64,000 bases of DNA from Thiorhodovibrio litoralis (GTDB lineage Bacteria > Pseudomonadota > Gammaproteobacteria > Chromatiales > Chromatiaceae). This document shows, piece after piece, positions 28,622-36,783 of the stretch. The DNA lies in contig NZ_CP121473.1 in NCBI RefSeq assembly GCF_033954455.1, positions 310,001-374,000 on the forward strand, written 5' to 3'. Positions within the stretch are counted from its first letter, which is position 1. Every line of letters begins with the position of its first letter. The translations under genes were made by a program, and so were the position numbers. The notes under the pieces are model-generated. The model saw nothing but the letters and a program-made list of their open reading frames with translations, was not told the DNA's origin and did no database searches.

Positions 28622-30136
28622 ATGACAGAGCCCAGCCAGATCAACACCGGCGCCAACACCGGCGCGCAGTCGGCGCGTGTTGCCGATGCCACGCGGACCG
28701 CGCGTGCGGCGGTCGATCAGGCGCGCGAAAGCACCCGCGTGGCACTTGGCTCGCGCGTCGAGGTGCAGGTGAAAGCGGTGCAGAGATCGGGTGAGATGGA
28801 GGTGCGGCTGCGCACCCAGGGCGAAGGCGGCCAGTGGTCGCAGAACATGCGTGTGGGCGTGACCGACAGCCTGCGCCCGGCCCTCCTGGACGCGCTGCGC
28901 TCGCTTGCAGCCAGTCAGGGACGGGGTGCCACGCTGAACGCCGAGGTGACCTCCCTGACGCCGCGGATCATGCTGAGGCTGTTGCTGCCCAGCGCCGACG
29001 GCGCGCCCGGCACCAAGGCCTGGTTCAACGCCCAACTGCGCAATCATCTGCCCGGCGCCCAGCGTTTGGCCACGACCTTCGCCGATTGGAGTCGCGGACT
29101 GCGCGAGGCGGGCAGCGAGCGCCCCGCGCAAGTGCAGAGCGCGCAGAACCAGGCGCTAAACCAGTCGGTCAAGCAACTGCTTGATCGCCTCGCGAGCCCG
29201 CGCGAACTGACTGACCCCGCGCGCCTGGCCGAAAGCCTGCGAAATTCAGGTGTCTGGCTCGAGGCTACCCTTGCCCGTGCCGGCGCCGCTCCTGCTTCAC
29301 ACCAAGCGCTAGATGCGGATTTGAAAGCACAATTACTGCGTTTGGCTGAACAAGTGCGCGCGCAGCAAGCAGCTAACCCAAAGCCCGGCCAACCCAAAAG
29401 CGCTCAACAAGCGGAAACCAAAGCAGGGCAACCCAGTGCTGGATCGCCAGCACAAACCAAAGCAGGCCAGGCCGCTGCTGGATCGCTAGCGCAAACCAAA
29501 GCAGGCCAATCCGCTACCGCATCGTTAGCCCAAACCAAAGCTGGTCAGCTCGATACCGCAACATTAGCCCAAAGTAGAGCTGGTCAGCCTAGCAACCCAA
29601 CACTCGCCCAAAGCAAGGCTGACCCCCAAGCCCCGCAACAACGCGCCGCCGACATGCAGATGGCCGGCGCGGATCGCCTCGCGCAGCTCTCAACAGGACT
29701 GTCGCGCGAGGTTGACGGTGTGCTCAAGCAGTTGGTCACGCTGCAGCTGCAAAACGCCGAAAACGGCCCGGACCAGCAGCGTTGGGCGCTTGAGTTGCCA
29801 TTTCGGACCGGTGCCGGATTATTGACGCTGGATGCCGACATTCAGCGGGAGGCGGATCAGGACCGTGATCAGGGCGAGAACTGGAGCATGCAGATTCGCC
29901 TCGACCTGCCGGTGCTTGGGCCGCTGCTGATTCGCCTCAGTCTCAGAGATAGCCGCCTGCACGGGAGTCTGGTCGCTGAGCAGAGCGCCAGTGCCGAACT
30001 GCTGCGCGAACGTCTGCCGGAGCTGCGTGCGCAGCTTGAAAGCCGCGATCTCGACATCGGCAGTTTGCACGCGCGCGAAGGCAACACGCAGAGCAAGCCA
30101 CCCGCGCGGGCGCCGCTGTTGCGGGAGCAGGCATGA
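28622..30136 (+). CDS. fliK: Flagellar hook-length control protein (FliK-like)
   Basis: FliK measures the hook and switches export specificity. The 504-residue protein has a helical N-terminal domain, a linker with six 13-residue repeats (about residues 264–341, consensus AQTKAGQxxxxSL), and a C-terminal Flg_hook domain (residues about 380–480, RWALELPFRTGAGLLTLDADIQRE…WSMQIRLDLPVLGPLLIRLSLRDSRLHGSLVAEQ). A repeat-rich ruler between folded ends is typical of FliK. It overlaps fhlB by four bases. The symbol is assigned on architecture and context. Confidence 0.83.
   Translation: MTEPSQINTGANTGAQSARVADATRTARAAVDQARESTRVALGSRVEVQVKAVQRSGEMEVRLRTQGEGGQWSQNMRVGVTDSLRPALLDALRSLAASQGRGATLNAEVTSLTPRIMLRLLLPSADGAPGTKAWFNAQLRNHLPGAQRLATTFADWSRGLREAGSERPAQVQSAQNQALNQSVKQLLDRLASPRELTDPARLAESLRNSGVWLEATLARAGAAPASHQALDADLKAQLLRLAEQVRAQQAANPKPGQPKSAQQAETKAGQPSAGSPAQTKAGQAAAGSLAQTKAGQSATASLAQTKAGQLDTATLAQSRAGQPSNPTLAQSKADPQAPQQRAADMQMAGADRLAQLSTGLSREVDGVLKQLVTLQLQNAENGPDQQRWALELPFRTGAGLLTLDADIQREADQDRDQGENWSMQIRLDLPVLGPLLIRLSLRDSRLHGSLVAEQSASAELLRERLPELRAQLESRDLDIGSLHAREGNTQSKPPARAPLLREQA
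29411..29644 (+). repeat. 39-base coding repeats in the FliK-like gene
   Basis: Six consecutive 39-base units encode the 13-residue motif AQTKAGQxxxxSL; the middle units are the most alike. They form the putative ruler linker of the hook-length protein. Copy number could change by slippage or recombination. Confidence 0.85.
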
Positions 30137-30468
30137 GCGAGGAGTCCCGACAAGCGCACCAGCGCGCAAATCAAAAAGCGGTTGCCCTGCGCTGGGACCG
30201 CGAGCATGCCCCGCGCATCACCGCAACGGGCACTGGCCTGACGGCCGAGGAAATCCTGCGCGTTGCCGATGAGCATGGCATTCCCTTGCAGCAGGACCCG
30301 GCGCTGACAGAGGCTCTGGCGCAAATCCCGCTGGGTGAAGAGATTCCGCCCGCGCTCTATGTTGCTGTCGCCGAGGTGCTGGCCTTTGTCTTCATGCTCG
30401 CGGGGATCGATCCGCGTCAGGATCAAGCCAAGGATGATTCAGTCGTTGCCGAGTCCCAGCCTTCCTGA
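30133..30468 (+). CDS. fhlB: FlhB C-terminal-domain homologue (FhlB/EscU-YscU-HrcU family)
   Basis: A 111-residue protein matching the cytoplasmic C-terminal domain of FlhB: NQKAVALRWDREHAPRITATGTGLTAEEILRVADEHGIPLQQDPALTEALAQIPLGEEIPPALYVAVAEVLAFVFML. It lacks membrane segments and the NPTH autocleavage site of full FlhB (present at 43.3 kb). Such homologues are known beside fliK and are thought to substitute for or modulate FlhB in export switching. ATG 30133 overlaps the fliK-like stop (ATGA). Its stop codon directly abuts that of the convergent DUF2802 gene. Confidence 0.9.
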   Translation: MSEESRQAHQRANQKAVALRWDREHAPRITATGTGLTAEEILRVADEHGIPLQQDPALTEALAQIPLGEEIPPALYVAVAEVLAFVFMLAGIDPRQDQAKDDSVVAESQPS

Positions 30469-30482
30469 TCAGCCTTCCTGAT
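30457..30482. repeat. 13-base tandem duplication across a tail-to-tail gene junction
   Basis: CAGCCTTCCTGAT is repeated exactly (30457–30469, 30470–30482). The duplication spans the point where fhlB (+) and the DUF2802 gene (-) end back to back with no intergenic base. Confidence 0.9.
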
Positions 30483-30906
30483 CGCCGCCCTGGCCAAGGG
30501 CGACGCCCTGTCCGTGCAGATTGAACAGTAAATCGACTTCCGATTCGGTCAGTGAGCACAGTTTGCGCACCTCAGAACGGGGCTGTCCGTGGCGAATCAG
30601 CTGGATCGCCTGGGTGTAGGGGCTGCCGTCCGCATCGCGCAGGCGCATCTCTAGACGCGTCTGCTGGTTGACCTCGCCGATGCGCTCGATTGCCCGACGC
30701 ACGCTGACGAGATCCTCGCGATGGGTGACGGCCTCACCGGAGAGCACCCTCACAGCGCCCTGAATCGCCAGCAAGGTCTGGGTTTGCTGCTCCTGCAACT
30801 GCTGCATCTGCATCAGGCGCCTGCGCAAACCCGCCAGCGCCAGCAGTGCCAGCAAGGCGATCCCGGAGGCCAGAAGCGTCAGAATGTCGGCGGTGGCGAT
30901 AACCAT
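30469..30906 (-). CDS. DUF2802 domain-containing membrane-anchored protein
   Basis: A 145-residue protein of unknown function. It has one N-terminal transmembrane segment (about residues 8–26, ILTLLASGIALLALLALAG), a Gln-rich coiled-coil and a small C-terminal helical domain (YTQAIQLIRHGQPRSEVRKLCSLTESEVDLLFNLHGQ) that is the DUF2802 signature. Such genes follow cheW in Pseudomonas-type chemotaxis clusters, as here. The role is unknown. The short helix-turn-helix-like C-terminus suggests binding to a partner. Confidence 0.88.
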   Translation of the reverse strand: MVIATADILTLLASGIALLALLALAGLRRRLMQMQQLQEQQTQTLLAIQGAVRVLSGEAVTHREDLVSVRRAIERIGEVNQQTRLEMRLRDADGSPYTQAIQLIRHGQPRSEVRKLCSLTESEVDLLFNLHGQGVALGQGGDQEG

Positions 30907-30993
30907 CTTTTAGCCTGAATGATCAGGATACGGGCGCGAAGTGTTAGCAATCACGAGCATTTGCGCTGGATCAAGACGCGCCGGTGGGCTGGG

Positions 30994-31479
30994 CTAGATG
31001 TTGCGCACCAGTTCCCATTCCTCATCCGAGAGCAGTTTTTCCAGGCTGACCAGTATAGTGAGCCCGTCCGGACTGCTGTACACGCCGAGAATGAAGCGGC
31101 TGTTCTGATCGTTACCAACCGCTGGTGCTGGATCGATGTCTTTGGAGGTAATCTGCACAACCTCCGCCACCGAATCCACCAGGATACCCACGTTCTGGTT
31201 GTCGACATCAATGATGACGATGCGCGACTGCTCCGTTGCATCATGGTCTGGCAGCCCCATGCGTCGACGCCCGTCGATAACGGTCACCACATCGCCGCGC
31301 AGGTTAATGATGCCGAGAATGTAATTCGGCACCCCGGGTACCGGGGCGATCTCGGTGAGCTTCAGCACCTCCTGCACCTGCAGCACGTCGATGGCGTAGG
31401 TTTCCTCGGCCAGACTGAAGGTGACAAAAGAAGAGGAATCGTGGGACGCGGCATCTTGGGCCTTTTGTGGCTCGGTCAT
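30994..31479 (-). CDS. cheW: Chemotaxis coupling protein CheW
   Basis: CheW links chemoreceptors to CheA. The 161-residue protein is a single CheW domain: FVTFSLAEETYAIDVLQVQEVLKLTEIAPVPGVPNYILGIINLRGDVVTVIDGRRRMGLPD, then VGILVDSVAEVVQI and FILGVYSSPDGLTILVSLEKLL. A sigma-70-like promoter lies upstream. It is followed on the same strand by the DUF2802 gene. In Pseudomonas a ParA-like gene and a second CheW-like gene precede this cheW; they are absent here. Confidence 0.96.
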   Translation of the reverse strand: MTEPQKAQDAASHDSSSFVTFSLAEETYAIDVLQVQEVLKLTEIAPVPGVPNYILGIINLRGDVVTVIDGRRRMGLPDHDATEQSRIVIIDVDNQNVGILVDSVAEVVQITSKDIDPAPAVGNDQNSRFILGVYSSPDGLTILVSLEKLLSDEEWELVRNI

Positions 31480-31508
31480 GTCTTTTCACTCCCGTTAAAC
31501 AGTGCGGC

Positions 31509-31538
31509 ATTATGCGGATTGTTCGGCCTTAGTGCCAA
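31509..31538 (-). promoter_or_regulatory. Sigma-70-like promoter upstream of cheW
   Basis: The minus strand reads TTGGCA, an 18-base spacer, then CATAAT, each hexamer one mismatch from consensus. The predicted start is about 23 bases before the cheW ATG at 31479. It lies in the 158-base gap after motD, so cheW and the DUF2802 gene may be expressed separately from the long upstream operon. Confidence 0.55.
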
Positions 31539-31637
31539 CCGGGCGCTGCGCAGTCCCTGGTCAAGGCGCCTGCCCTCGGCCACTGTGGCGCGATTGCCCC
31601 GTCAATTCACCTCAAGGCCCCGGCTTACGTCGGGCCT

Positions 31638-32570
31638 CTATCGGGCTTCCATCGGCGCCCGAGAATCGGATCTCAGCCGCTCGGGGGCGTGGTTCCCGTC
31701 CAATCCGTCATCGGTCGCGCTCGGCTGGGGCAGAATCATAACGGTAACCCGGCGGTTTTGCGCCCGCCCGGCGGCGGTGGCGTTGCTGGTAATAGGCGCG
31801 AATTCTCCATACCCCATGGCCACCATGCGCCGCGGGTCGACTCCCTCGCGGGCAAACAGATGTACTACGCTGGCTGCGCGCGCTGAGGACAGCTCCCAGT
31901 TTGAGGGAAAGGTCTCGCTGGCAATTGGCACGTTATCGGTATGGCCTTCCACATGAATCCGCACCGGACGCCCGACAAGGGTGTCTGCCACATCTGCCAG
32001 CACCGGGCGGGCACTTGCGGCGAGGGTGGCTGACCCGCTGGGAAATAACAGCTGAGTGTTGATCTGAATCTCGAGCCAGTAAGCCTCGCGCTTGACCTTA
32101 ATCACATCGTCGCGAATCAAATCCTTGAGCGAGGTTTCCAGCTGATCGGCAATATCGGCAATCGCAGAGAGCCGATCGTCGGGCTGAGGTGCGGCTAACG
32201 CCTCATTCGCCGCGGGCGTGGCGGGTGCCTGCGCCTCCACGCGCGCATCCGTTCGCACCGGCGCGATCTCGCCCGTGGGCAGATCAGCCAGCCCAAAGTA
32301 AATTTCGAGCGGTGCCACGGTGCGCGCCTGCGCATCGGCAATCTCACTGGCATCGTACCCCACCTCCCCGATCTCGATCGGACGCCCGGAGCCCGCATTC
32401 CCAAAGGCCTCGACCATGGAATCAGACAGGGCATGGAACTTCCCGGCGTCCACCGCCGAGATGGCGTACAAGACGACGAAAAACGCCAGCAGTAGCGTCA
32501 ACAGGTCGGCATAGGGAATGGCCCAGGCCTCGTGATTGCGTTCATCGGACTCGCGTCTGCGATTGATCAT
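31638..32570 (-). CDS. motD: Flagellar stator protein MotD (MotB family)
   Basis: MotD is the peptidoglycan-anchored stator subunit that pairs with MotC. The 310-residue protein has the single N-terminal membrane helix with the proton-channel Asp22 (WAIPYADLLTLLLAFFVVLY), a plug and linker, and a C-terminal OmpA-like domain (VRIHVEGHTDNVPI, then SNWELSSARAASVVHLFAREGVDPRRMVAMGYGEFAPI). The start overlaps the motC stop by four bases. The channel Asp and context support ion-driven torque generation; whether H+ or Na+ is used cannot be told. Confidence 0.95.
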   Translation of the reverse strand: MINRRRESDERNHEAWAIPYADLLTLLLAFFVVLYAISAVDAGKFHALSDSMVEAFGNAGSGRPIEIGEVGYDASEIADAQARTVAPLEIYFGLADLPTGEIAPVRTDARVEAQAPATPAANEALAAPQPDDRLSAIADIADQLETSLKDLIRDDVIKVKREAYWLEIQINTQLLFPSGSATLAASARPVLADVADTLVGRPVRIHVEGHTDNVPIASETFPSNWELSSARAASVVHLFAREGVDPRRMVAMGYGEFAPITSNATAAGRAQNRRVTVMILPQPSATDDGLDGNHAPERLRSDSRAPMEAR

Positions 32571-33310
32571 CGCCCAAGATAACCGCTGAGCTTGGTCTCG
32601 ATGGTGTATGGGTTCTCGCCCGCGCCAATGGCCACCAGCCCTTCGAGTAGCATGCTCTGATAACTGGTGCGGGCGTGCACGATGCTCTTGAGCTTATTGG
32701 ACGCTGGCAGGAATAACAGGTTGGCAAAGCCGATCCCATAGATGGTTGCGACAAAGGCCGCCGCGATGCCTTGACCCAGACGCGAGGGATCACCCAGATT
32801 TTGCATGACCGCCATCAGGCCCATGACCGCACCGATAATGCCGAGGGTGGGCGAGTAGATACCCATGCTCTCAAACACCCGCGCGGCCTGGATGTCGAAG
32901 GATTCCGCATGCTGCAGGTCCGATTCCAGCACCTCGCGCAATGCTTGCGGATCGGTCCCGTCCACCAGCAATCCCAGCGCCTTGCGCACGAAAGGATCGG
33001 CTTCTTTCTCCACCGCCGGCTCGAGTGCCAGCAGGCCATCCTTGCGCGAGAGGTGCGACCAGCTGACGATGCGCTTGAACATCCGCTCGGCATCCAGCTC
33101 CGGCGGCCGGAAGACCCAGGGGAAAATCCGCATGGCATGAAAAAAGGCGACCGGGCGCGAGTTGACCAGGGTCGCCGCCAGGGTGCCCAGCACGACGATC
33201 ATAAAAGCCGCCAGATTCCACAGCGCGGCCAGGCCGCTACCCTTGGCGACGGAGCCGCCGATTACCGCGAACAGTCCAAGTGCCAGGCCGATGATGCTCA
33301 GCGCATCCAT
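32567..33310 (-). CDS. motC: Flagellar stator protein MotC (MotA family)
   Basis: MotC is the four-helix stator subunit that contacts the rotor. From ATG 33310, preceded by a GAGG-like site, the protein has 247 residues. Membrane helices occur near residues 3–22, 28–48, 145–165 and 178–200 (IYSPTLGIIGAVMGLMAVMQNL, then GQGIAAAFVATIYGIGFANLLFLPASNKL), with the cytoplasmic torque loop between. The open frame extends to 33436, but those residues overlap cheB and are not conserved. It lies 10 bases after cheB. Confidence 0.95.
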   Translation of the reverse strand: MDALSIIGLALGLFAVIGGSVAKGSGLAALWNLAAFMIVVLGTLAATLVNSRPVAFFHAMRIFPWVFRPPELDAERMFKRIVSWSHLSRKDGLLALEPAVEKEADPFVRKALGLLVDGTDPQALREVLESDLQHAESFDIQAARVFESMGIYSPTLGIIGAVMGLMAVMQNLGDPSRLGQGIAAAFVATIYGIGFANLLFLPASNKLKSIVHARTSYQSMLLEGLVAIGAGENPYTIETKLSGYLGR

Positions 33311-33320
33311 GTTGCCAGCC

Positions 33321-34430
33321 TCAGCAGAACCCCTTGACCAGCGCTGGTCCCACCTCCGCAAGTGCCAGAATATTGTCGGCCAGACCCGCATCCACAACTG
33401 CCGCAGGCATGCCATACACCACGGATGAAGCCGCATCCTGCGCCCAGACTTTTGCCCCCAGGGCCTTCAGCGCTCGCGTACCTTCGCGCCCGTCTGCGCC
33501 CATGCCGGTCAGCACAACCGCAAGCACCTGGCCGCGCAGCACTCCCACGGCCGACTGAAAGCTGATATCGACGCTCGGCTTGTAGATGGTGCCAGGCGGG
33601 CTGTCGGTGATCTTGATGCGCGGGGCAGAGCCACCTTCGAGCACCATCTGCATACCGCCCGGCGCGAGTAACGCCAAGCCAGGTTTGAGCATGTCGCCGT
33701 TGGCTGCTTCGCGCACCTCGATCTGGCACAGCTTATTCAAGCGCTCGGCAAAGGCCGGCGTGAAGCTGGCCGGCATGTGCTGAATGAGTACGATCGGCAG
33801 CGGAAAGCTTTTGGGCAGGTGCTTGAGCACTTCCTGCAAGGCGACCGGTCCGCCGGTGGAGGTTCCGATCAACACCGCGCGGGCCGATTTGAGCGTGCCG
33901 GGATTGATGTCCGCCGCCTTGGTCCCTTGTGGCGCCGGACGCGCACCGGCGGTGGTGGCGCTCGTCGCTGGGCTGGGCGTGGTTGGAGTACCTGCCGGCG
34001 GTCTCGCGGTGGCAGCGGCGGACGGACGCACGCGACTTCGCGCCAGGGTGCGCACGCGCCGGCGCAGCAGCGCCTTGGCGCTATCCTCGTCGCCGGCCAT
34101 CTCGTTGAAGCGCTTGGGCATAAAGTCCATGGCCCCGGCATCAAGCGCGTCCAGCGTCGCTTGCGCCCCATCAGTGGTCAGGGTCGAGAACATGAGAATC
34201 GGGCACGGATTGTCCTTCATGATGTGGCGCACCGCCGTGATGCCGTCCATCACCGGCATCTCGATGTCCATGGTGACCACATCTGGCTTTACTTCCTTGA
34301 CGACCTTGATCGCCTCTTGCCCGTTTGCTGCCATCCCCACGACTTCAATGCCTACATCAGCATTGAGAATCTCGGCAATGCGTCGGCGAAAAAAGCCGGA
34401 ATCGTCAACCACGACAACGCGACACGACAT
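33321..34430 (-). CDS. cheB: Chemotaxis response regulator protein-glutamate methylesterase CheB
   Basis: CheB removes methyl groups from receptors for adaptation. The 369-residue protein has an N-terminal receiver domain (VVVVDDSGFFRRRIAEIL; phospho-Asp in DVVTMDIEMPVMDG), a Pro/Ala/Thr-rich linker (residues about 135–175), and a methylesterase domain with the triad Ser in GTSTGGP, His in QHMPASFT and Asp in GMGADGREG. The linker is longer than in E. coli. It lies three bases after cheA. Confidence 0.96.
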   Translation of the reverse strand: MSCRVVVVDDSGFFRRRIAEILNADVGIEVVGMAANGQEAIKVVKEVKPDVVTMDIEMPVMDGITAVRHIMKDNPCPILMFSTLTTDGAQATLDALDAGAMDFMPKRFNEMAGDEDSAKALLRRRVRTLARSRVRPSAAATARPPAGTPTTPSPATSATTAGARPAPQGTKAADINPGTLKSARAVLIGTSTGGPVALQEVLKHLPKSFPLPIVLIQHMPASFTPAFAERLNKLCQIEVREAANGDMLKPGLALLAPGGMQMVLEGGSAPRIKITDSPPGTIYKPSVDISFQSAVGVLRGQVLAVVLTGMGADGREGTRALKALGAKVWAQDAASSVVYGMPAAVVDAGLADNILALAEVGPALVKGFC

Positions 34431-34433
34431 GAA

Positions 34434-36731
34434 TTAAATCTCCGCTACGACTGCCCGGCTGTGCGCGCCGCGGCTGGTAAGTCCGCCCTTGCCCATGGTG
34501 CGCATGAGCTCGGGAATATCCAGAATCAGAGCAATGCCGCCATCGCCGGTGATGGTGGCACCAGCAAGCCCCGGTACGCCGCTCAAGCCCAGCCCCAGCG
34601 GTTTGATGACAACTTCCTCCTGCCCGACCAGGCCGTCCACGACCAGTCCGACCTTGCGCTGACCAACGTGAACCACCACGACATGCGCTTCCGCGCTCGC
34701 CGTGATCTGCGCATCCGGGCGCACCCAGCGCCCGACATAGACAAGCGGCAGGGCGTGCTTGCGCACCATTATAGTCTCCTGGTCGTCGACGAAATGGCTC
34801 TTGGTCAGGTCCAGGTCGAGAATCTCCGAGACCGACGCGAGCGGGATGGCAAAGCGGCGCCCGTCGAGGATCACCATGAGTGCAGGTAGAATTGCCAGCG
34901 TGAGCGGCAAACGCACCTGCAGGCTGGTACCACGACCCAACTCGGAATCGATCTCAACGGTGCCGTTGAGCTGGGCGATGCGGGTCTTGACGACATCCAT
35001 CCCAACGCCGCGGCCGGAGACGTCAGAGATTTGCTCCTTGGTGGAGAAACCGGCCATGAAGATCAGGTTGAACGCTTCGCGGTCGGGCATGCGCTCGGCC
35101 ATCATCGGGTCGAGCAGGCCTTTTTCGACGGCTTTCGCGCGCAGCACGTTGGCATCCATGCCGCGGCCGTCGTCCTCGATGATGAGCGCGATATGATCGC
35201 CCTCCTGGGCCGCCCCGAGCACAACCTTGCCTTTGCGTGGCTTGCCCTTGGCCACGCGATCCTCCGGCGACTCAATGCCATGATCGACGGCGTTGCGCAC
35301 CAGATGGACCAGTGGGTCGGCCAGCGCCTCGACCAGATTCTTGTCGAGATCGGTCTCTTCGCCGAAGGTCTCGAGGTCGATTTCCTTGCCCAGGTTGCGG
35401 GCCAGGTCACGGATCACGCGCGGGAAGCGGCCGAAGACCTTCTTCACCGGCTGCATGCGGGTTTTCATCACCGCGGTTTGCAGATCGGCCGTCACCAGCG
35501 CCAGCGAGCCGATGGCCTTGGAGACCTCGTCATCACCCATCTGCGAGCGCAGCATGCTGAGTCTGTTACGCACCAGCACCAGCTCACCGACCAGATTCAT
35601 GATCTCATCAAGACGATGCGTATCGACCCGCACAGAGGTCTCGGCGGGCGGGTTGGCGGCGTTGCGCGAAGCCGCCTTGGCGGGTGCCGCGCTGTCGTCC
35701 GCGGCAGGCTTGGCCTCCGCGCTTGCCGCAGCCGGCTGGGCAGCCTGAGCTGGGGGAGCCGCTGCTTCCGCCGGCTTGGGCTGCGCGGGCGCAGGTTGCG
35801 TAGCACTGCTGGCCGACTGAGGCGCCGGTTGGGCGCTTGGCTGAGCTGGCGGCGCTTCAACTGCCGGCAGCTCGGCTGGATCAGGCTCGGCTGGAGCTAA
35901 TTCGGCTAGGGCGGGATCAACAGGAGCAGGCTCAACGAGCGGCGGCGCCTCAACGGGCTTGGGCGGTCCGCCGGCACCGTGGAGTTGATCGAGCAGCGCC
36001 TCAAATTCGTCGTCAGTAATGGTATCGCCCCCGCCCGCAGCTGGTGGTGGGGGGGCTTTCGGCGCTGCCGGGGGTGCTTTTGGTGCTGCCGGTGGCGCAC
36101 TGGCATGCTCGCTGCTGATCGCATCGAGCAGATGATCATATTCCGCCTCGGTCATCATCTCGCCGCCGGCGGCAAGCGGACTCTCCCCGGCGTCCGCTTC
36201 CTGTGCCGGCTCTGGTTTGGGCTCAGGCTGTTCAACCGGAGGTGGTGTCGGCTGCTCAGCTGGCTCGGGGCTCGCAGCAGGAGGTGCTTCGGCCGCCGGC
36301 TCGGCGGCTGGGGTGGATGCAGTCGCGGGCGGGCTGGAATCGCCGGGCACGGCGAGCTTATCGAGGTCCCCGAGCAAGGCGGCGGGAGCGGGGTCCGGGT
36401 CCTGGCCGGACTTGATGTCGTTGAACATGACGTTCAGCACATCGAGTACGCGCAGGATGGTGTCCATCAGGAAAGCGTCGATGCGCTTTTCGCCGTTGCG
36501 CAGCAGGTTGAAAATGTCCTCGGCCCGATGGCAGACTGCCACCATGGAGTCGAGGCTCAGGAACCCGGCGCCCCCCTTGATGGTGTGGAAGCTGCGAAAA
36601 ACGGCGTTGAGCAATTCCCGGTTGTCTGGTTCCTGCTCAAGGTCGATCAGCTGCTCGTTTAGTCCCTCGAGCAGTTCGCCGGCTTCAACAAGGAAATCCT
36701 GGAGAATTTCGTCATTCGGGTCGATGGCCAT
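34434..36731 (-). CDS. cheA: Chemotaxis histidine kinase CheA
   Basis: CheA phosphorylates CheY and CheB in response to receptors. The 765-residue protein has an Hpt domain with His49 (FRSFHTIKGGAGF), a Pro/Ala-rich linker of about 240 residues replacing a normal P2 domain, a P3 dimerisation helix (VDTHRLDEIMNLVGELVLVRNRL), the HATPase domain (N box HLVRNAVDHGIE at 476–487; DDGRGMD; SGRGVGMD) and a CheW-like P5 domain. Inside the linker are two acidic peptides, TEAEYDHLLDAI (194–205) and ITDDEFEALLDQL (238–250), that resemble the CheY-binding peptide of FliM. The gene order cheY–cheZ–cheA–cheB is Pseudomonas-like. Confidence 0.97.
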   Translation of the reverse strand: MAIDPNDEILQDFLVEAGELLEGLNEQLIDLEQEPDNRELLNAVFRSFHTIKGGAGFLSLDSMVAVCHRAEDIFNLLRNGEKRIDAFLMDTILRVLDVLNVMFNDIKSGQDPDPAPAALLGDLDKLAVPGDSSPPATASTPAAEPAAEAPPAASPEPAEQPTPPPVEQPEPKPEPAQEADAGESPLAAGGEMMTEAEYDHLLDAISSEHASAPPAAPKAPPAAPKAPPPPAAGGGDTITDDEFEALLDQLHGAGGPPKPVEAPPLVEPAPVDPALAELAPAEPDPAELPAVEAPPAQPSAQPAPQSASSATQPAPAQPKPAEAAAPPAQAAQPAAASAEAKPAADDSAAPAKAASRNAANPPAETSVRVDTHRLDEIMNLVGELVLVRNRLSMLRSQMGDDEVSKAIGSLALVTADLQTAVMKTRMQPVKKVFGRFPRVIRDLARNLGKEIDLETFGEETDLDKNLVEALADPLVHLVRNAVDHGIESPEDRVAKGKPRKGKVVLGAAQEGDHIALIIEDDGRGMDANVLRAKAVEKGLLDPMMAERMPDREAFNLIFMAGFSTKEQISDVSGRGVGMDVVKTRIAQLNGTVEIDSELGRGTSLQVRLPLTLAILPALMVILDGRRFAIPLASVSEILDLDLTKSHFVDDQETIMVRKHALPLVYVGRWVRPDAQITASAEAHVVVVHVGQRKVGLVVDGLVGQEEVVIKPLGLGLSGVPGLAGATITGDGGIALILDIPELMRTMGKGGLTSRGAHSRAVVAEI

Positions 36732-36783
36732 GACCGTTACTCTTGCTGATGAAGCGCATGCGCGTCTGTGATGTCAGGCGGCG

